DNA of 18,260 bases from Methanocorpusculum sp. UBA424 (GTDB lineage: Archaea; Halobacteriota; Methanomicrobia; Methanomicrobiales; Methanocorpusculaceae): NCBI GenBank assembly GCA_002498375.1, contig DAHC01000008.1:1-18260 (forward strand). Direction: 5' to 3'. Within the stretch, counting starts at the first letter, position 1. Each line of letters opens with the position of its first letter. Under the pieces are notes generated by a model. It was not told the DNA's origin. It worked only from the letters and a program-made list of their open reading frames with translations, and made no database searches. The translations under genes were made by a program, and so were the position numbers. Below, one piece after another: positions 1 through 7,073 of the stretch.

Positions 1-108
1 ATAGCAGAGAGGCTCCACCCGGACCCATTCCGAACCCGGCAGTTAAGCTCTCTTACGTCGGCTATTGTACTGAGATATGCGAATTCTCGGGAAGTGGTCA
101 ACGCTGCA
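1..108 (+). rRNA. rrf: 5S ribosomal RNA, 5' end cut off by the window
   Basis: The first ~108 bases carry the conserved 5S core: CCACCCGGACCCATTCCGAAC (positions 16-36, quoted here as the loop-B/C region) followed by the GGCAGTTAAGCTC stretch and a loop-E/helix IV region ending near GTCAACGCTGCA. The window begins at the equivalent of the CCATAGC found about a dozen bases into archaeal 5S genes, so helix I's 5' strand is missing; the 3' end is estimated from where that helix should close and may be off by a few bases. Its position at the edge suggests it is the tail of an rRNA operon lying to the left. Confidence 0.9.
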
Positions 109-111
109 CCC

Positions 112-200
112 CCCTTACTATCTTGTTATGTGTGTTTTTTTGTGATTTTCTTTGTTATAGAGCGCGAGCTTTGTTTTGTGGGTTGTGTTTTTTTCTTTTC
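112..200 (+). terminator. T-rich termination region after 5S rRNA
   Basis: Right after the 5S gene the plus strand becomes strongly T-rich, with runs of seven T at 135-141 and 188-194 and several shorter T runs between. Archaeal RNA polymerase terminates at such oligo-T tracts without needing a hairpin, so this is the likely end of the rRNA transcript. Short open frames across this stretch are low-complexity by-products of the T runs. Confidence 0.6.
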
Positions 201-328
201 CGTCATGTTTTATCCGGATACGGTAGAGTATCCTGCATACATCGGGACGGAAAGGGAAAAGAGAAAAGACGTTTTGCAGAATGCATGACGATCCCCTTGC
301 GCGCTTCTCTTCATTTGCTGATGTGAAA

Positions 329-348
329 AATGAACAATTATGTTCATT
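329..348. promoter_or_regulatory. Perfect 8-bp-arm palindrome upstream of trpB2
   Basis: AATGAACA (329-336) and TGTTCATT (341-348) are perfect reverse complements around the spacer ATTA. The centre lies about 40 bases upstream of the trpB2 TATA box. Its length and symmetry suit a dimeric helix-turn-helix regulator; the cognate protein is not in the window. The regulatory role is inferred from symmetry and position only. Confidence 0.45.
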
Positions 349-370
349 GTTGCAATTATGTGGTTATTGT

Positions 371-387
371 TGTACAGATTTTAAATA
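371..387 (+). promoter_or_regulatory. trpB2 core promoter: TGTACA box plus TATA box
   Basis: TTTTAAATA (379-387) is a good archaeal TATA box whose centre lies about 27 bases before the ATG at 410, so transcription would start at or next to the start codon and the mRNA would be essentially leaderless. Directly upstream is TGTACA (371-376). In Methanothermobacter the regulator TrpY binds TRP boxes of this sequence at the trp operon and trpB2 promoters; applying that here is inference, since the hexamer also occurs by chance elsewhere in the window. Confidence 0.55.
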
Positions 388-409
388 CTATTGGATACCA
401 CCTGTATTT

Positions 410-1735
410 ATGTTCCCCAAAGATGGTCGTACGACCCTTACAGTGGATGATATCCCTAAAAAATGGTATAATATCGCGGTCGACATCGGCTCCCCGGAGA
501 TCCTTAATCCCGGGACAATGAAACCAGTGACACACGATGATCTTGCACCCGTGTTTTGTAAAACATCGGTCGAGCAGGAACTCGACACGACTCACCGGTT
601 CATTGATATCCCGGACGTCGTCAGAGAAGCATATGCCCAGTTTGGCCGCGTCACGCCGCTCCAGCGTGCATATCATCTTGAGCAGTATCTGAAAACCCCG
701 GCCAAGATCTACTTCAAGCGTGAAGATGTCAGCCCGACCGGCAGCCACAAACTCAACAGTGCCATAGCCCAGGCATACTACAACAAACGTGACGGGACCG
801 AGCATCTGACAACAGAAACCGGCGCCGGTCAGTGGGGGTCTGCCTTATCTCTCTCCTGCAACTACTTCGATCTCGATCTGATCGTTTTCATGGTCAAGGT
901 GAGTTTTGAACAGAAACCATTCCGGAGATCCATCATGGAAACCTACGGAGGAACGGTGTATCCCTCGCCGAGTTCGGTCACCGAGTATGGAAAATCCGTT
1001 CTGGCGAAAGATCCGTCCTACGGCGGAACCCTTGGCACGGCCATCACCGAAGCTGTCGAAATGGCAGTCAAAGATACGACCGGAAAAACAAAGTACAGTC
1101 TCGGCAGTGTCGCCAATCACGTATGTATGCATCAGACCGTTATCGGTCAGGAGCTAATCTGCCAGCTGAATGAAATCGACGTCACGCCGGATCATATGAT
1201 CGCATGTGTCGGGGGAGGAAGTAACTTTGCAGGATTTACCTTCCCGATGATCCATAAAAAACTTCATGGAAAAATCGACACCAGTTTCCTGGCCGTCGAA
1301 CCCTCCGAGGTCCCCTCTCTTACAAAAGGAGAATACCGGTATGATTTCGGCGATTCGGGCTGCATCACCCCGATGTTCAAAATGCATACGCTTGGTCACG
1401 ACTTCACGCCGAATGCCGTCCACGCAGGGGGTCTCCGGTATCACGGCATGAATCCGCTCGTTTCAAGATTGTACGACAACAAAACCATCAATGCTGTCTC
1501 CTATACGCAGGAACAGGTTTTCCAGGCAGCCGTTACCTTTGCGAGAACCGAAGGCATCATTCCGGCCCCCGAGTCTTCCCATGCGATCCGGGCCGCGGTA
1601 GAACTCGCTTTGGAAGCAAAGAAAAAGAATGAGGAACAGATCATCGTCTTCAATCTTTCAGGGCATGGCCTGCTCGATATGACTGGATATGCAAACCACT
1701 TCAAAACCTGTAAACAGACAGTGATTGAAGTCTAA
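410..1735 (+). CDS. trpB2: TrpB2-type tryptophan synthase beta chain
   Basis: PLP-dependent tryptophan synthase beta-like protein that joins indole and serine to tryptophan. Taking the ATG at 410 gives 441 residues, normal for TrpB2 and longer than the ~400 of TrpB1. The frame is open back to an ATG at 281, but that adds a 43-residue cysteine-rich stretch unlike the family and would begin upstream of the TATA box, so 410 is chosen. Visible motifs: the N-terminal DIPKKWYNI typical of TrpB2, the PLP Schiff-base lysine K114 in GSHKLN (111-116), ETGAGQWGSALS, and the phosphate-binding GGGSN loop. TrpB2 enzymes lack full coupling to TrpA and are often seen as indole salvage enzymes. No trpA is adjacent. 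The gene is monocistronic, ends in an oligo-T terminator and faces the trpF homologue. Confidence 0.93.
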   Translation: MFPKDGRTTLTVDDIPKKWYNIAVDIGSPEILNPGTMKPVTHDDLAPVFCKTSVEQELDTTHRFIDIPDVVREAYAQFGRVTPLQRAYHLEQYLKTPAKIYFKREDVSPTGSHKLNSAIAQAYYNKRDGTEHLTTETGAGQWGSALSLSCNYFDLDLIVFMVKVSFEQKPFRRSIMETYGGTVYPSPSSVTEYGKSVLAKDPSYGGTLGTAITEAVEMAVKDTTGKTKYSLGSVANHVCMHQTVIGQELICQLNEIDVTPDHMIACVGGGSNFAGFTFPMIHKKLHGKIDTSFLAVEPSEVPSLTKGEYRYDFGDSGCITPMFKMHTLGHDFTPNAVHAGGLRYHGMNPLVSRLYDNKTINAVSYTQEQVFQAAVTFARTEGIIPAPESSHAIRAAVELALEAKKKNEEQIIVFNLSGHGLLDMTGYANHFKTCKQTVIEV

Positions 1736-1759
1736 TTTTTTTTGGAAAAAGAATGTGAA
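1736..1759. terminator. Bidirectional oligo-T terminator between trpB2 and trpF
   Basis: Eight T residues (1736-1743) directly follow the trpB2 stop codon. Five A residues (1746-1750) give a T run on the minus strand just after the trpF stop. The 24-base spacer therefore has oligo-T termination signals for both converging transcripts. Confidence 0.6.
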
Positions 1760-2401
1760 TCAGACAGCGGTATGCGCTGTCTTGACGAATGCTTTCGTCT
1801 TCTCGGCATCCCTGACGCCGTTTTTCTTTACGCCGGTGTGGACATCCACCGCGTAAGGGTGAACCCGGTCAATCGCCGCGGCTACATTCTCCGGCGTGAG
1901 ACCTCCGGCAAGGATTACGGGTATCTCTGACGATTCCACGATCTTTGCACTGATGTTCCAGTCATGGGTTAGTCCTGTTCCTCCAAGTTTGTCGGGTGTT
2001 CGCGTATCAAGAATTATCGCGTCCGCATAGGCAGCTGCCTGCTCTGCCGCCTCTACGGCTGACATATCCATCACATGTACTGCTTTCAGGATCCGAATGT
2101 ACGGCAGTGCTTCCCGAATGATTGCAATATCCTCCCGGGTAATTGCGTTCTGGATTTGAACAGTAGTACATCCGGACCGCCGGATGATATCGATAATAGA
2201 AGGTGCATCCTGCAGATGGGTGACGGCGACCGGTTCCATGAATGGAGGCAGTGTTTTTATCATCGCCGCTGCTTCCTCGGGGGTCACGGCGTCCTGGGTC
2301 ACGTGAGTGATCCCCATCAGAAAACCTACTGCGTCCGTTCCGGCGTCAACGGCACATTTCAGATCAGCAAAACTACCAGTCCCGCAGATTTTACATTTCA
2401 T
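1760..2401 (-). CDS. trpF: Phosphoribosylanthranilate isomerase-like protein (divergent TrpF)
   Basis: A 213-residue TIM-barrel protein of the TrpF family, which isomerises N-(5'-phosphoribosyl)anthranilate in tryptophan synthesis. Seen: N-terminal KCKICG with the presumed general base C6, D132 in the ILDTR strand (the presumed general acid), GGTGLTHDW (140-148), LAGGLTPENV and a C-terminal VDVHTGV. Unusual: the usual SPRxV substrate-binding loop is replaced by ITHVTQDAV (31-39) without an arginine, and the usual QLHG is QIQN (82-85). It overlaps the 3' end of trm5 by 11 bases and has a GAGGT Shine-Dalgarno 5 bases before its ATG, so it is probably translationally coupled. It could be a true TrpF of a divergent clade or a related isomerase with another substrate; fold certain, substrate less so. 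Confidence 0.8.
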   Translation of the reverse strand: MKCKICGTGSFADLKCAVDAGTDAVGFLMGITHVTQDAVTPEEAAAMIKTLPPFMEPVAVTHLQDAPSIIDIIRRSGCTTVQIQNAITREDIAIIREALPYIRILKAVHVMDMSAVEAAEQAAAYADAIILDTRTPDKLGGTGLTHDWNISAKIVESSEIPVILAGGLTPENVAAAIDRVHPYAVDVHTGVKKNGVRDAEKTKAFVKTAHTAV

Positions 2402-3317
2402 TGCTTACCTCAATATCGTACACGGCGTGCCAGCTGGTCGGCGAGTAGGAGCGAAGGAATCGTTCGGTGATTTTCGCGTTTGGAAACGCACGGAGTATGT
2501 TTTCATTGTGTTCTCCTTCCTTCTCGACAAGCGAGTAAAGATGGATAACTGCGCCCTTCGCCGCAAGTTTGGCAGCTCCTGCTAAAAATCCGTATGCTGC
2601 GAAGGGCAGATTCATGATTATGCGGTCAAACTTCATCGAATCGAGCATATCCGGAAGATTCATTGCATCGCCGAGAATCGGAACTACGTTATGCAGATGG
2701 TTTAACCTGATATTTTTCTGAAGAAGATAAACTGCGGATGGGTTTATATCGTTTGCAGCGACAAGCTTCGCCTTTCCGCCGAGCATCACGGGAAACGGGC
2801 CGACGCCGGCGAACATATCAAGAACTCTTTCTCCTTCTTTCATTGACGAAAGAATTCTCTGGCGTTCATTCGAAAGTCGTGCCGAGAAGTATGCGGCGGT
2901 GAGATCGATGATCATCCTGTGCCCGTATTCGTGATACATCGTCTCGGTCGTGTTTTCTCCCGCAAGGACTTTGAACGTTTTCGTTCTGAACTCTCCCTCA
3001 ACCGGTGAGGTGGCAAATAGGGCTGTGTGGGCCGAAGGCCGTGCTGCAAGAATCTTTTCCGCTCCGGCGATATCTTCTTCCTGAAGAACAACGATCCCGC
3101 CGATCTGTTCGTGTCGGGGAAGTTCTTCTCGGATGCCTGCGGTGAAAAACTCTGCCTGAAGGCCGGTCTCTTCCAGAACAGGAACAAGCAGATGTCCGTC
3201 CTCGACGTACGGCCGAAGACTTCGGTCGGCTTTTCCTTCGGCAATCAGTTTCCTGCGTCCCTCTTCTCCTTCGCGAACCGGGATCCGGACACACCACTGC
3301 ATGACTTTTTCACTCAT
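2391..3317 (-). CDS. trm5: tRNA (guanine-37-N1)-methyltransferase Trm5
   Basis: Class I SAM-dependent methyltransferase (COG2520 type) that methylates G37 next to the tRNA anticodon and prevents frameshifting. The ATG at 3317 gives 308 residues and has AGGAG seven bases upstream; an ATG 60 bases earlier is in frame but lies inside thiE and lacks such a site. N-terminal D1-like domain with IREELPRHEQIGGIVVL (62-78), then the Rossmann methyltransferase domain: YFSARLSNER (143-152), SAM motif DMFAGVGPF (167-175), NDINPSA (189-195) and catalytic-site NLP (236-238). Overlaps thiE by 8 bases and trpF by 11, so it is in the middle of the thiM-thiE-trm5-trpF operon. Trm5 and the wyosine enzyme Taw2 are related; the NLP motif and N-terminal domain favour Trm5. 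Confidence 0.88.
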   Translation of the reverse strand: MSEKVMQWCVRIPVREGEEGRRKLIAEGKADRSLRPYVEDGHLLVPVLEETGLQAEFFTAGIREELPRHEQIGGIVVLQEEDIAGAEKILAARPSAHTALFATSPVEGEFRTKTFKVLAGENTTETMYHEYGHRMIIDLTAAYFSARLSNERQRILSSMKEGERVLDMFAGVGPFPVMLGGKAKLVAANDINPSAVYLLQKNIRLNHLHNVVPILGDAMNLPDMLDSMKFDRIIMNLPFAAYGFLAGAAKLAAKGAVIHLYSLVEKEGEHNENILRAFPNAKITERFLRSYSPTSWHAVYDIEVSNEM

Positions 3318-3942
3318 TTTTTGCGCTCCTGATCTTTTGACACAGATCGGCCGCAGCTTTTGTGATATCCGGGGCACTCACAACGGCGGATATCACGCAT
3401 ATTCCATCTAGCCCTGCTTTGATGACTTCCGGGATATTTTCGCTGTTGATGCCGCCGATTCCAAGAACCGGGATATCTTTTTCGACAGCCAGTCTTACCG
3501 CGGAAATACAGGAGATTCCATGGCCGGTTCCGGCATCGGGTTTTGATCCGGTTGAAAAAACCGGACTCACCGCTACATAATCCGCTCCATCTCTTACTCC
3601 TTTCAGCGCCTCTTCAACCGAACCGATCGATATGCCGATGATGAAATCCTCCGGAACAAGGCGTCGTACGACATCGACCGGCAGATCGCTCTGCCCCAGA
3701 TGGACGCCGTCCGCTTTCGAGGCGAGGGCGATATCCAGCCGGTCGTTGACGATGAAGAGGGCTTTGTCCTTTGTGATACTGCGGATTTTCACTGCTTCGG
3801 CGAAGAGGGATGCGGAATCCTTATCCTTATCCCGAAGCTGAATCACGTTGGCCCCGCCGTCAACTGCAAGCTTTGCTATCTCTGCATGGGAATATCCGTT
3901 CGAGAGGTTCTCGTCGGTTACCACATAGAGATCATACTTCAT
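3310..3942 (-). CDS. thiE: Thiamine-phosphate synthase
   Basis: Joins hydroxymethylpyrimidine diphosphate to thiazole phosphate to make thiamine phosphate. The 210-residue TIM barrel has all family marks: QLRDK (35-39), IVNDR (64-68), GVHLGQSDLP (79-88), the SPVFST-GSKPDAGTG phosphate/pyrophosphate loop (126-140) and GIGGI (161-165). Its ATG overlaps the stop of thiM as ATGA (3939-3942), and its own end overlaps the trm5 start by 8 bases. Many archaea use the unrelated ThiN domain for this step, so a canonical ThiE paired with ThiM is a bacterial-style salvage arrangement. Confidence 0.95.
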   Translation of the reverse strand: MKYDLYVVTDENLSNGYSHAEIAKLAVDGGANVIQLRDKDKDSASLFAEAVKIRSITKDKALFIVNDRLDIALASKADGVHLGQSDLPVDVVRRLVPEDFIIGISIGSVEEALKGVRDGADYVAVSPVFSTGSKPDAGTGHGISCISAVRLAVEKDIPVLGIGGINSENIPEVIKAGLDGICVISAVVSAPDITKAAADLCQKIRSAKNE

Positions 3943-4733
3943 TGGTACTCGGAGATCCTCGCGGATTTGATGAACTGTTCGCTGGTAAGTGAAGCGACCG
4001 CATCGAAGAATGCCGGCTTGAACGAGCCTGGGCCTTTGGCGGTTTTCGCTGCTTCTTCGCCGGCGATGCCAAGTGCTGCCATCGCGGTTATACAGCCGTC
4101 CATTGGGTTGGAAACTGCAGCGCAGGCTCCGCAGACCGCGCTCGCCATACAGCCGGTCCCGGAGATTTTTCCCATGATCGGCATGCCGTTCAACACGCCG
4201 GCGATGCGTTTCCCGTCACTTATGATATCCTCTGCTCCGCTTATGACAACGGTGCATCCGTATTCTTTTGCTAAGCTACGTGCAATCTCCTTCGGCTCTC
4301 CGGAAATATTTCCGGAATCAACTCCGCGGACCATTGCCGAGACGCCGGCGAGGGTTCCGATCTCTCCGGCGTTTCCTTTCACAACCGCAAGGGGGAATTC
4401 GTTCATAAACCTCTCCGCGGTTTGTGTGCGGTAGAGGGTTGCCCCTGCTCCCACTGGATCAAGGACGATGGGAATCCCGCATTTCTTTGCTTCGTTTGCC
4501 GCAGCGAGCATTCCTTCGATCTGTTTTTCATCGAGCGTTCCGATATTCAGGACGAGAGCGCCCGCTATTTTTATCATATCCACAACATCTTCGGGCGCGT
4601 GCGACATCACCGGCGCCGCGCCGAAACAGATGGTCATATTTGCGCAGTCATTTACGGTAACATAGTTGGTTATTTGATGAATGAGAGGATTTCTCTCTCT
4701 AACAAGGTCCAGAATCTGAGCGTATTTCTGCAT
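3939..4733 (-). CDS. thiM: Hydroxyethylthiazole kinase
   Basis: Phosphorylates the thiazole alcohol salvaged for thiamine synthesis; ThiE next door uses the product. The 264-residue ribokinase-like protein shows NYVTVNDCAN (23-32) near the N-terminus, LDPVGAGAT (91-99), VKGNAGEI (118-125), ISGAEDII (164-171) and the anion-hole/catalytic GTGC (192-195, C195). First gene of a four-gene minus-strand operon. The start at 4733 matches the family length. Only 67 bases separate it from hmgA on the other strand, too little for a TPP riboswitch, and no such motif is seen. Confidence 0.95.
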   Translation of the reverse strand: MQKYAQILDLVRERNPLIHQITNYVTVNDCANMTICFGAAPVMSHAPEDVVDMIKIAGALVLNIGTLDEKQIEGMLAAANEAKKCGIPIVLDPVGAGATLYRTQTAERFMNEFPLAVVKGNAGEIGTLAGVSAMVRGVDSGNISGEPKEIARSLAKEYGCTVVISGAEDIISDGKRIAGVLNGMPIMGKISGTGCMASAVCGACAAVSNPMDGCITAMAALGIAGEEAAKTAKGPGSFKPAFFDAVASLTSEQFIKSARISEYQ

Positions 4734-4800
4734 ATGCCTGAATACTATTCGTCTGTTTGACAGAAAAATGTATTAGTCCCCTCTGAACTATTCTATAATT
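4734..4800. promoter_or_regulatory. Divergent promoter region thiM / hmgA
   Basis: This 67-base AT-rich spacer must hold promoters for both strands. AAATGTATTA (4767-4776) is centred about 30 bases before the hmgA ATG, the right distance for a leaderless transcript, and read on the other strand gives TAATACATTT about 37 bases before the thiM ATG. The TATA match is only fair in each direction, so the exact boxes are uncertain. Confidence 0.4.
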
Positions 4801-6015
4801 ATGGATGAATATATCTCAAAGATCCGTTCTGGTGATCTGAAACTTTATGCCCTGGAAAAGAGCCTGCCGGCAGATGATGCAGTCTCTCTTCGCCGCAAAT
4901 ATATCGAAGAGGAGACCGGCACGGATCTTTCCGCTGTCGGAACCTATACGATACCCATTGACCGCGTAGTAACCAGAAACATCGAGAATATGATCGGCTG
5001 TGTTCAGATCCCGCTTGGGGTTGCGGGACCTCTGGCGGTTAAAGGCGAGTATGCGAACGGCAGCTTCTGGCTTCCGCTGGCAACGACCGAAGGTGCTTTG
5101 GTCGCCTCGATCAACAGAGGGTGCAGTGCTATCACGAAAGCCGGCGGTACCGAGGTACGTATTCTCAGGGACGGCATGACCCGTGCTCCTATTTTTGCAG
5201 CGAAGAGTGTGGCTCACGCAGCCGAGGTTGCCAGATGGGCCGAGGACAATCTCCTTCTTTTAAAAGTCGCCGCCGAGGAAACCACAAACCACGGTGAACT
5301 GATCGGACTTACCACGTATACGGCAGGTACGAGCGTCTTTATCCGCTTTGAGTTCGACACGAAGGATGCGATGGGCATGAACATGGCGACCATCGCCTCG
5401 GAAGCCGCAGCTCATTTGATCGAAGAAGAGACGAAGGCAAAACTGATCGCCGTTTCCGGAAACATGTGCTGCGACAAGAAACCGTCTGCGATCAACATTA
5501 TCGAAGGCCGGGGGAAAACGGTTTCAGCCGGGGTCTTCCTCTCCGATGAGCTTGTATCCACGGTTTTCAAGACCAACTCAGCTACCCTTGCCGAGGTCAA
5601 TACCCGGAAAAATCTCACGGGATCTGCCCGTGCTGCCTCGCTGGGATTCAATGCCCAGGCAGCGAACGTTATCGCCGCGATGTTTATCGCCTGCGGCCAG
5701 GACCCGGCACATGTTGTCGAGGGGAGCAATACGATCACGACCGTGGATCTGGTCGAAGGGGGAGTCTATGTCTCGGTTACGCTTCCCTCTCTTCAGGTTG
5801 GGACGGTCGGCGGAGGAACGAGTATTGCCACCCAGAATGCATGTCTTTCAATGCTGGGCGTTGCCGGCGGAGCGGAAAATCCGGGAGACAATGCAAAAGC
5901 TTTTGCCGAAATCGTGGCATCGGGTGTTCTCGCCGGCGAATTGTCGCTTCTTGGGGCGCTTGGAGCTCAGCATCTCGGCAAAGCCCACAAGGAACTTGGC
6001 AGAGGAGAAAAGTAG
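4801..6015 (+). CDS. hmgA: Class I HMG-CoA reductase
   Basis: Reduces HMG-CoA to mevalonate with NADPH, the committed step to archaeal isoprenoid lipids. The 404-residue soluble protein covers the catalytic domain only, as usual in archaea. Catalytic residues are all present: E97 in ATTEGAL, K226 in DKKPSAIN, D301 in GQDPAHVVEGS and H396 in LGKAHKELGR. ENMIGC (62-67) marks the dimer/CoA region and DAMGMNM (189-195) the cofactor loop. Monocistronic, divergent from thiM. No strong Shine-Dalgarno precedes the ATG, consistent with a short or absent leader. Confidence 0.96.
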   Translation: MDEYISKIRSGDLKLYALEKSLPADDAVSLRRKYIEEETGTDLSAVGTYTIPIDRVVTRNIENMIGCVQIPLGVAGPLAVKGEYANGSFWLPLATTEGALVASINRGCSAITKAGGTEVRILRDGMTRAPIFAAKSVAHAAEVARWAEDNLLLLKVAAEETTNHGELIGLTTYTAGTSVFIRFEFDTKDAMGMNMATIASEAAAHLIEEETKAKLIAVSGNMCCDKKPSAINIIEGRGKTVSAGVFLSDELVSTVFKTNSATLAEVNTRKNLTGSARAASLGFNAQAANVIAAMFIACGQDPAHVVEGSNTITTVDLVEGGVYVSVTLPSLQVGTVGGGTSIATQNACLSMLGVAGGAENPGDNAKAFAEIVASGVLAGELSLLGALGAQHLGKAHKELGRGEK

Positions 6016-6028
6016 CCTGAAAAATTCC

Positions 6029-6056
6029 CTTTCATTTTTTATACGCTGTTTTCTTC
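6029..6056 (+). terminator. T-rich terminator after hmgA
   Basis: About 15 to 40 bases after the hmgA stop codon the plus strand is T-rich, with six T at 6035-6040 and further T runs to 6053. No hairpin is needed for archaeal termination. Confidence 0.5.
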
Positions 6057-6189
6057 CGCGTTTGCGGGTTTCCTGTATTGACATTATCCATCTGCGGCCT
6101 TTCCCCCGCTGTTTTTTATTTTCGGATGAGGTGGAAATATATCGAAAAATAGTTGGGTTATTGATATATGTGTCTGGATAAATGGCGTA

Positions 6190-6254
6190 TGTCTGAATAT
6201 ATTGGTCATTATTTCAACACTGTGTATTATATCCAGAAGATTGATGTTGTCACC
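6190..6254 (+). promoter_or_regulatory. Promoter of the shikimate operon
   Basis: TATTATAT (6225-6232) is a clear archaeal TATA box. Transcription would start near 6253-6255, about 20 bases before the aroA' ATG at 6274. A second AT-rich box, GAATATATT (6195-6203), lies upstream and could be an alternative promoter. The rest of the 258-base gap between hmgA and aroA' shows no gene. Confidence 0.6.
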
Positions 6255-6271
6255 GTGCTAATCATTAGCAC
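6255..6271. promoter_or_regulatory. Palindromic candidate operator at the shikimate operon start
   Basis: GTGCTAA (6255-6261), TCA, TTAGCAC (6265-6271) is a perfect 7-base-arm inverted repeat. It falls between the predicted transcription start and the ATG at 6274. A bound dimer here would block RNA polymerase, and in RNA the same bases could form a small hairpin just before the start codon. Either use is inference; the symmetry itself is direct. Confidence 0.5.
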
Positions 6272-6273
6272 AC

Positions 6274-7068
6274 ATGTTTGGAAAACACATCCGTATGGAA
6301 CGGATTATTGACCGGAACTCCGGTCGTGCCGTTATTGTACCATTGGATCACGGCATTTCGATGGGGCCGATCACCGGACTCACCGATATGCGTGACACCA
6401 TAAATAAAATCTCGATTGGCGGAGCAACGGCCGTACTTATGCACAAAGGAATGGTTCCCTACGGTCACCGGACATCCGGAAAAGATATCGGCCTGATTGT
6501 TCACCTTTCCGCCGGAACCGGCCTTGGAACCGATCCTAACTCCAAAGTCATCGTCACGACCGTCGAGGAAGCGATCACGCTTGGAGCGGACGCCGTATCC
6601 ATTCACATCAATCTGGGGGCCGATACCGAACCCGAGATGATCTGTAATGCAGGAGAGATCTCCCGCAAATGCCAGCAGTGGGGAATGCCGCTTCTTGCGA
6701 TGGTCTACCCTCGCGGCAAAAACATCAAAGACTCATTCGACGTGGATGCCCTCAAAACCTGTGCCCGCGTCGCTGCAGAACTTGGTGCTGACATCGTAAA
6801 AACCAGTTACACGGGAGATATGGACACATTCCGTGAAGTGGTCCAGGGCGCACAGATACCGGTCGTCATCGCCGGAGGTCCGAAGATGGGTTCCGATTTG
6901 GAGATGCTCCAGATGGTCCGCGACTCCCTTGACGCCGGAGGGAAAGGTGTTTCAATCGGAAGAAACATCTTCCAGCACAATGATATAGTCGGTATTACCT
7001 CGGCAGTATCCGATATCGTTTTGCGGGATGCTTCCGTGGAAGAAGCAGCAAAACACCTCATCCGGTGA
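6274..7068 (+). CDS. aroA': 2-amino-3,7-dideoxy-D-threo-hept-6-ulosonate (ADH) synthase
   Basis: Class I aldolase making the archaeal entry compound of the aromatic pathway from 6-deoxy-5-ketofructose 1-phosphate and aspartate semialdehyde, replacing DAHP synthase. The 264 residues align throughout with Methanocaldococcus MJ0400 as I recall it. The catalytic trio D25 (VPLDHG), Y145 (MVYPRGK) and Schiff-base K176 (DIVKTSYTGD) matches D33, Y153 and K184 of that enzyme at one constant offset of 8. The C-terminal phosphate-binding GGP and GRNIFQ segments are also present. First gene of the seven-gene operon; no Shine-Dalgarno before its ATG, only the palindrome. An in-frame ATG seven codons later is possible but the longer form matches the family. 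Confidence 0.94.
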   Translation: MFGKHIRMERIIDRNSGRAVIVPLDHGISMGPITGLTDMRDTINKISIGGATAVLMHKGMVPYGHRTSGKDIGLIVHLSAGTGLGTDPNSKVIVTTVEEAITLGADAVSIHINLGADTEPEMICNAGEISRKCQQWGMPLLAMVYPRGKNIKDSFDVDALKTCARVAAELGADIVKTSYTGDMDTFREVVQGAQIPVVIAGGPKMGSDLEMLQMVRDSLDAGGKGVSIGRNIFQHNDIVGITSAVSDIVLRDASVEEAAKHLIR

Positions 7069-7073
7069 AGTAA

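Larger units (their letters stand above)
201..409. other. Non-coding region between 5S terminator and trpB2, with repeats
   Basis: No convincing gene lies between the 5S gene and trpB2 (about 300 bases in all). The right half is AT-rich and contains, in order, an 8-base-arm palindrome (329-348), an imperfect tandem direct repeat sharing CAATTATG and ATTGTTG (335-352 and 353-372), a TGTACA hexamer (371-376) and a TATA box (378-387). This crowding fits a regulated promoter. A weak 6-base stem (216-221 with 228-233) is also present but has no T run after it. Confidence 0.5.

Noticed and set aside
216..233. Six-base stem GGATAC/GTATCC upstream of trpB2
   Set aside because: Weak, AT-containing stem with a six-base loop and no T run after it; expected by chance in a 300-base spacer.
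94..326. Two overlapping short frames (64 and 67 codons) after the 5S gene
   Set aside because: Both read through the T-rich terminator, giving Phe/Cys/Val-rich low-complexity peptides, and have no Shine-Dalgarno or family resemblance.
281..409. Longer N-terminus for trpB2 starting at 281
   Set aside because: It would begin upstream of the TATA box at 379-387 and adds a cysteine-rich segment unlike TrpB2; the family N-terminus begins near the ATG at 410.
3318..3377. Longer start of trm5 at 3377
   Set aside because: It lies within thiE and lacks a ribosome site; the ATG at 3317 has AGGAG upstream and a normal family N-terminus.
3700..4434. A 244-codon plus-strand frame opposite thiE and thiM
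   Set aside because: Antisense to two clear enzymes and crossing their junction; Ala/Ser/Pro-rich translation without any family features.
4734..4800. TPP riboswitch for thiM
   Set aside because: The 67-base gap is too short to hold the aptamer plus promoter and lacks the conserved CUGAGA-type core.
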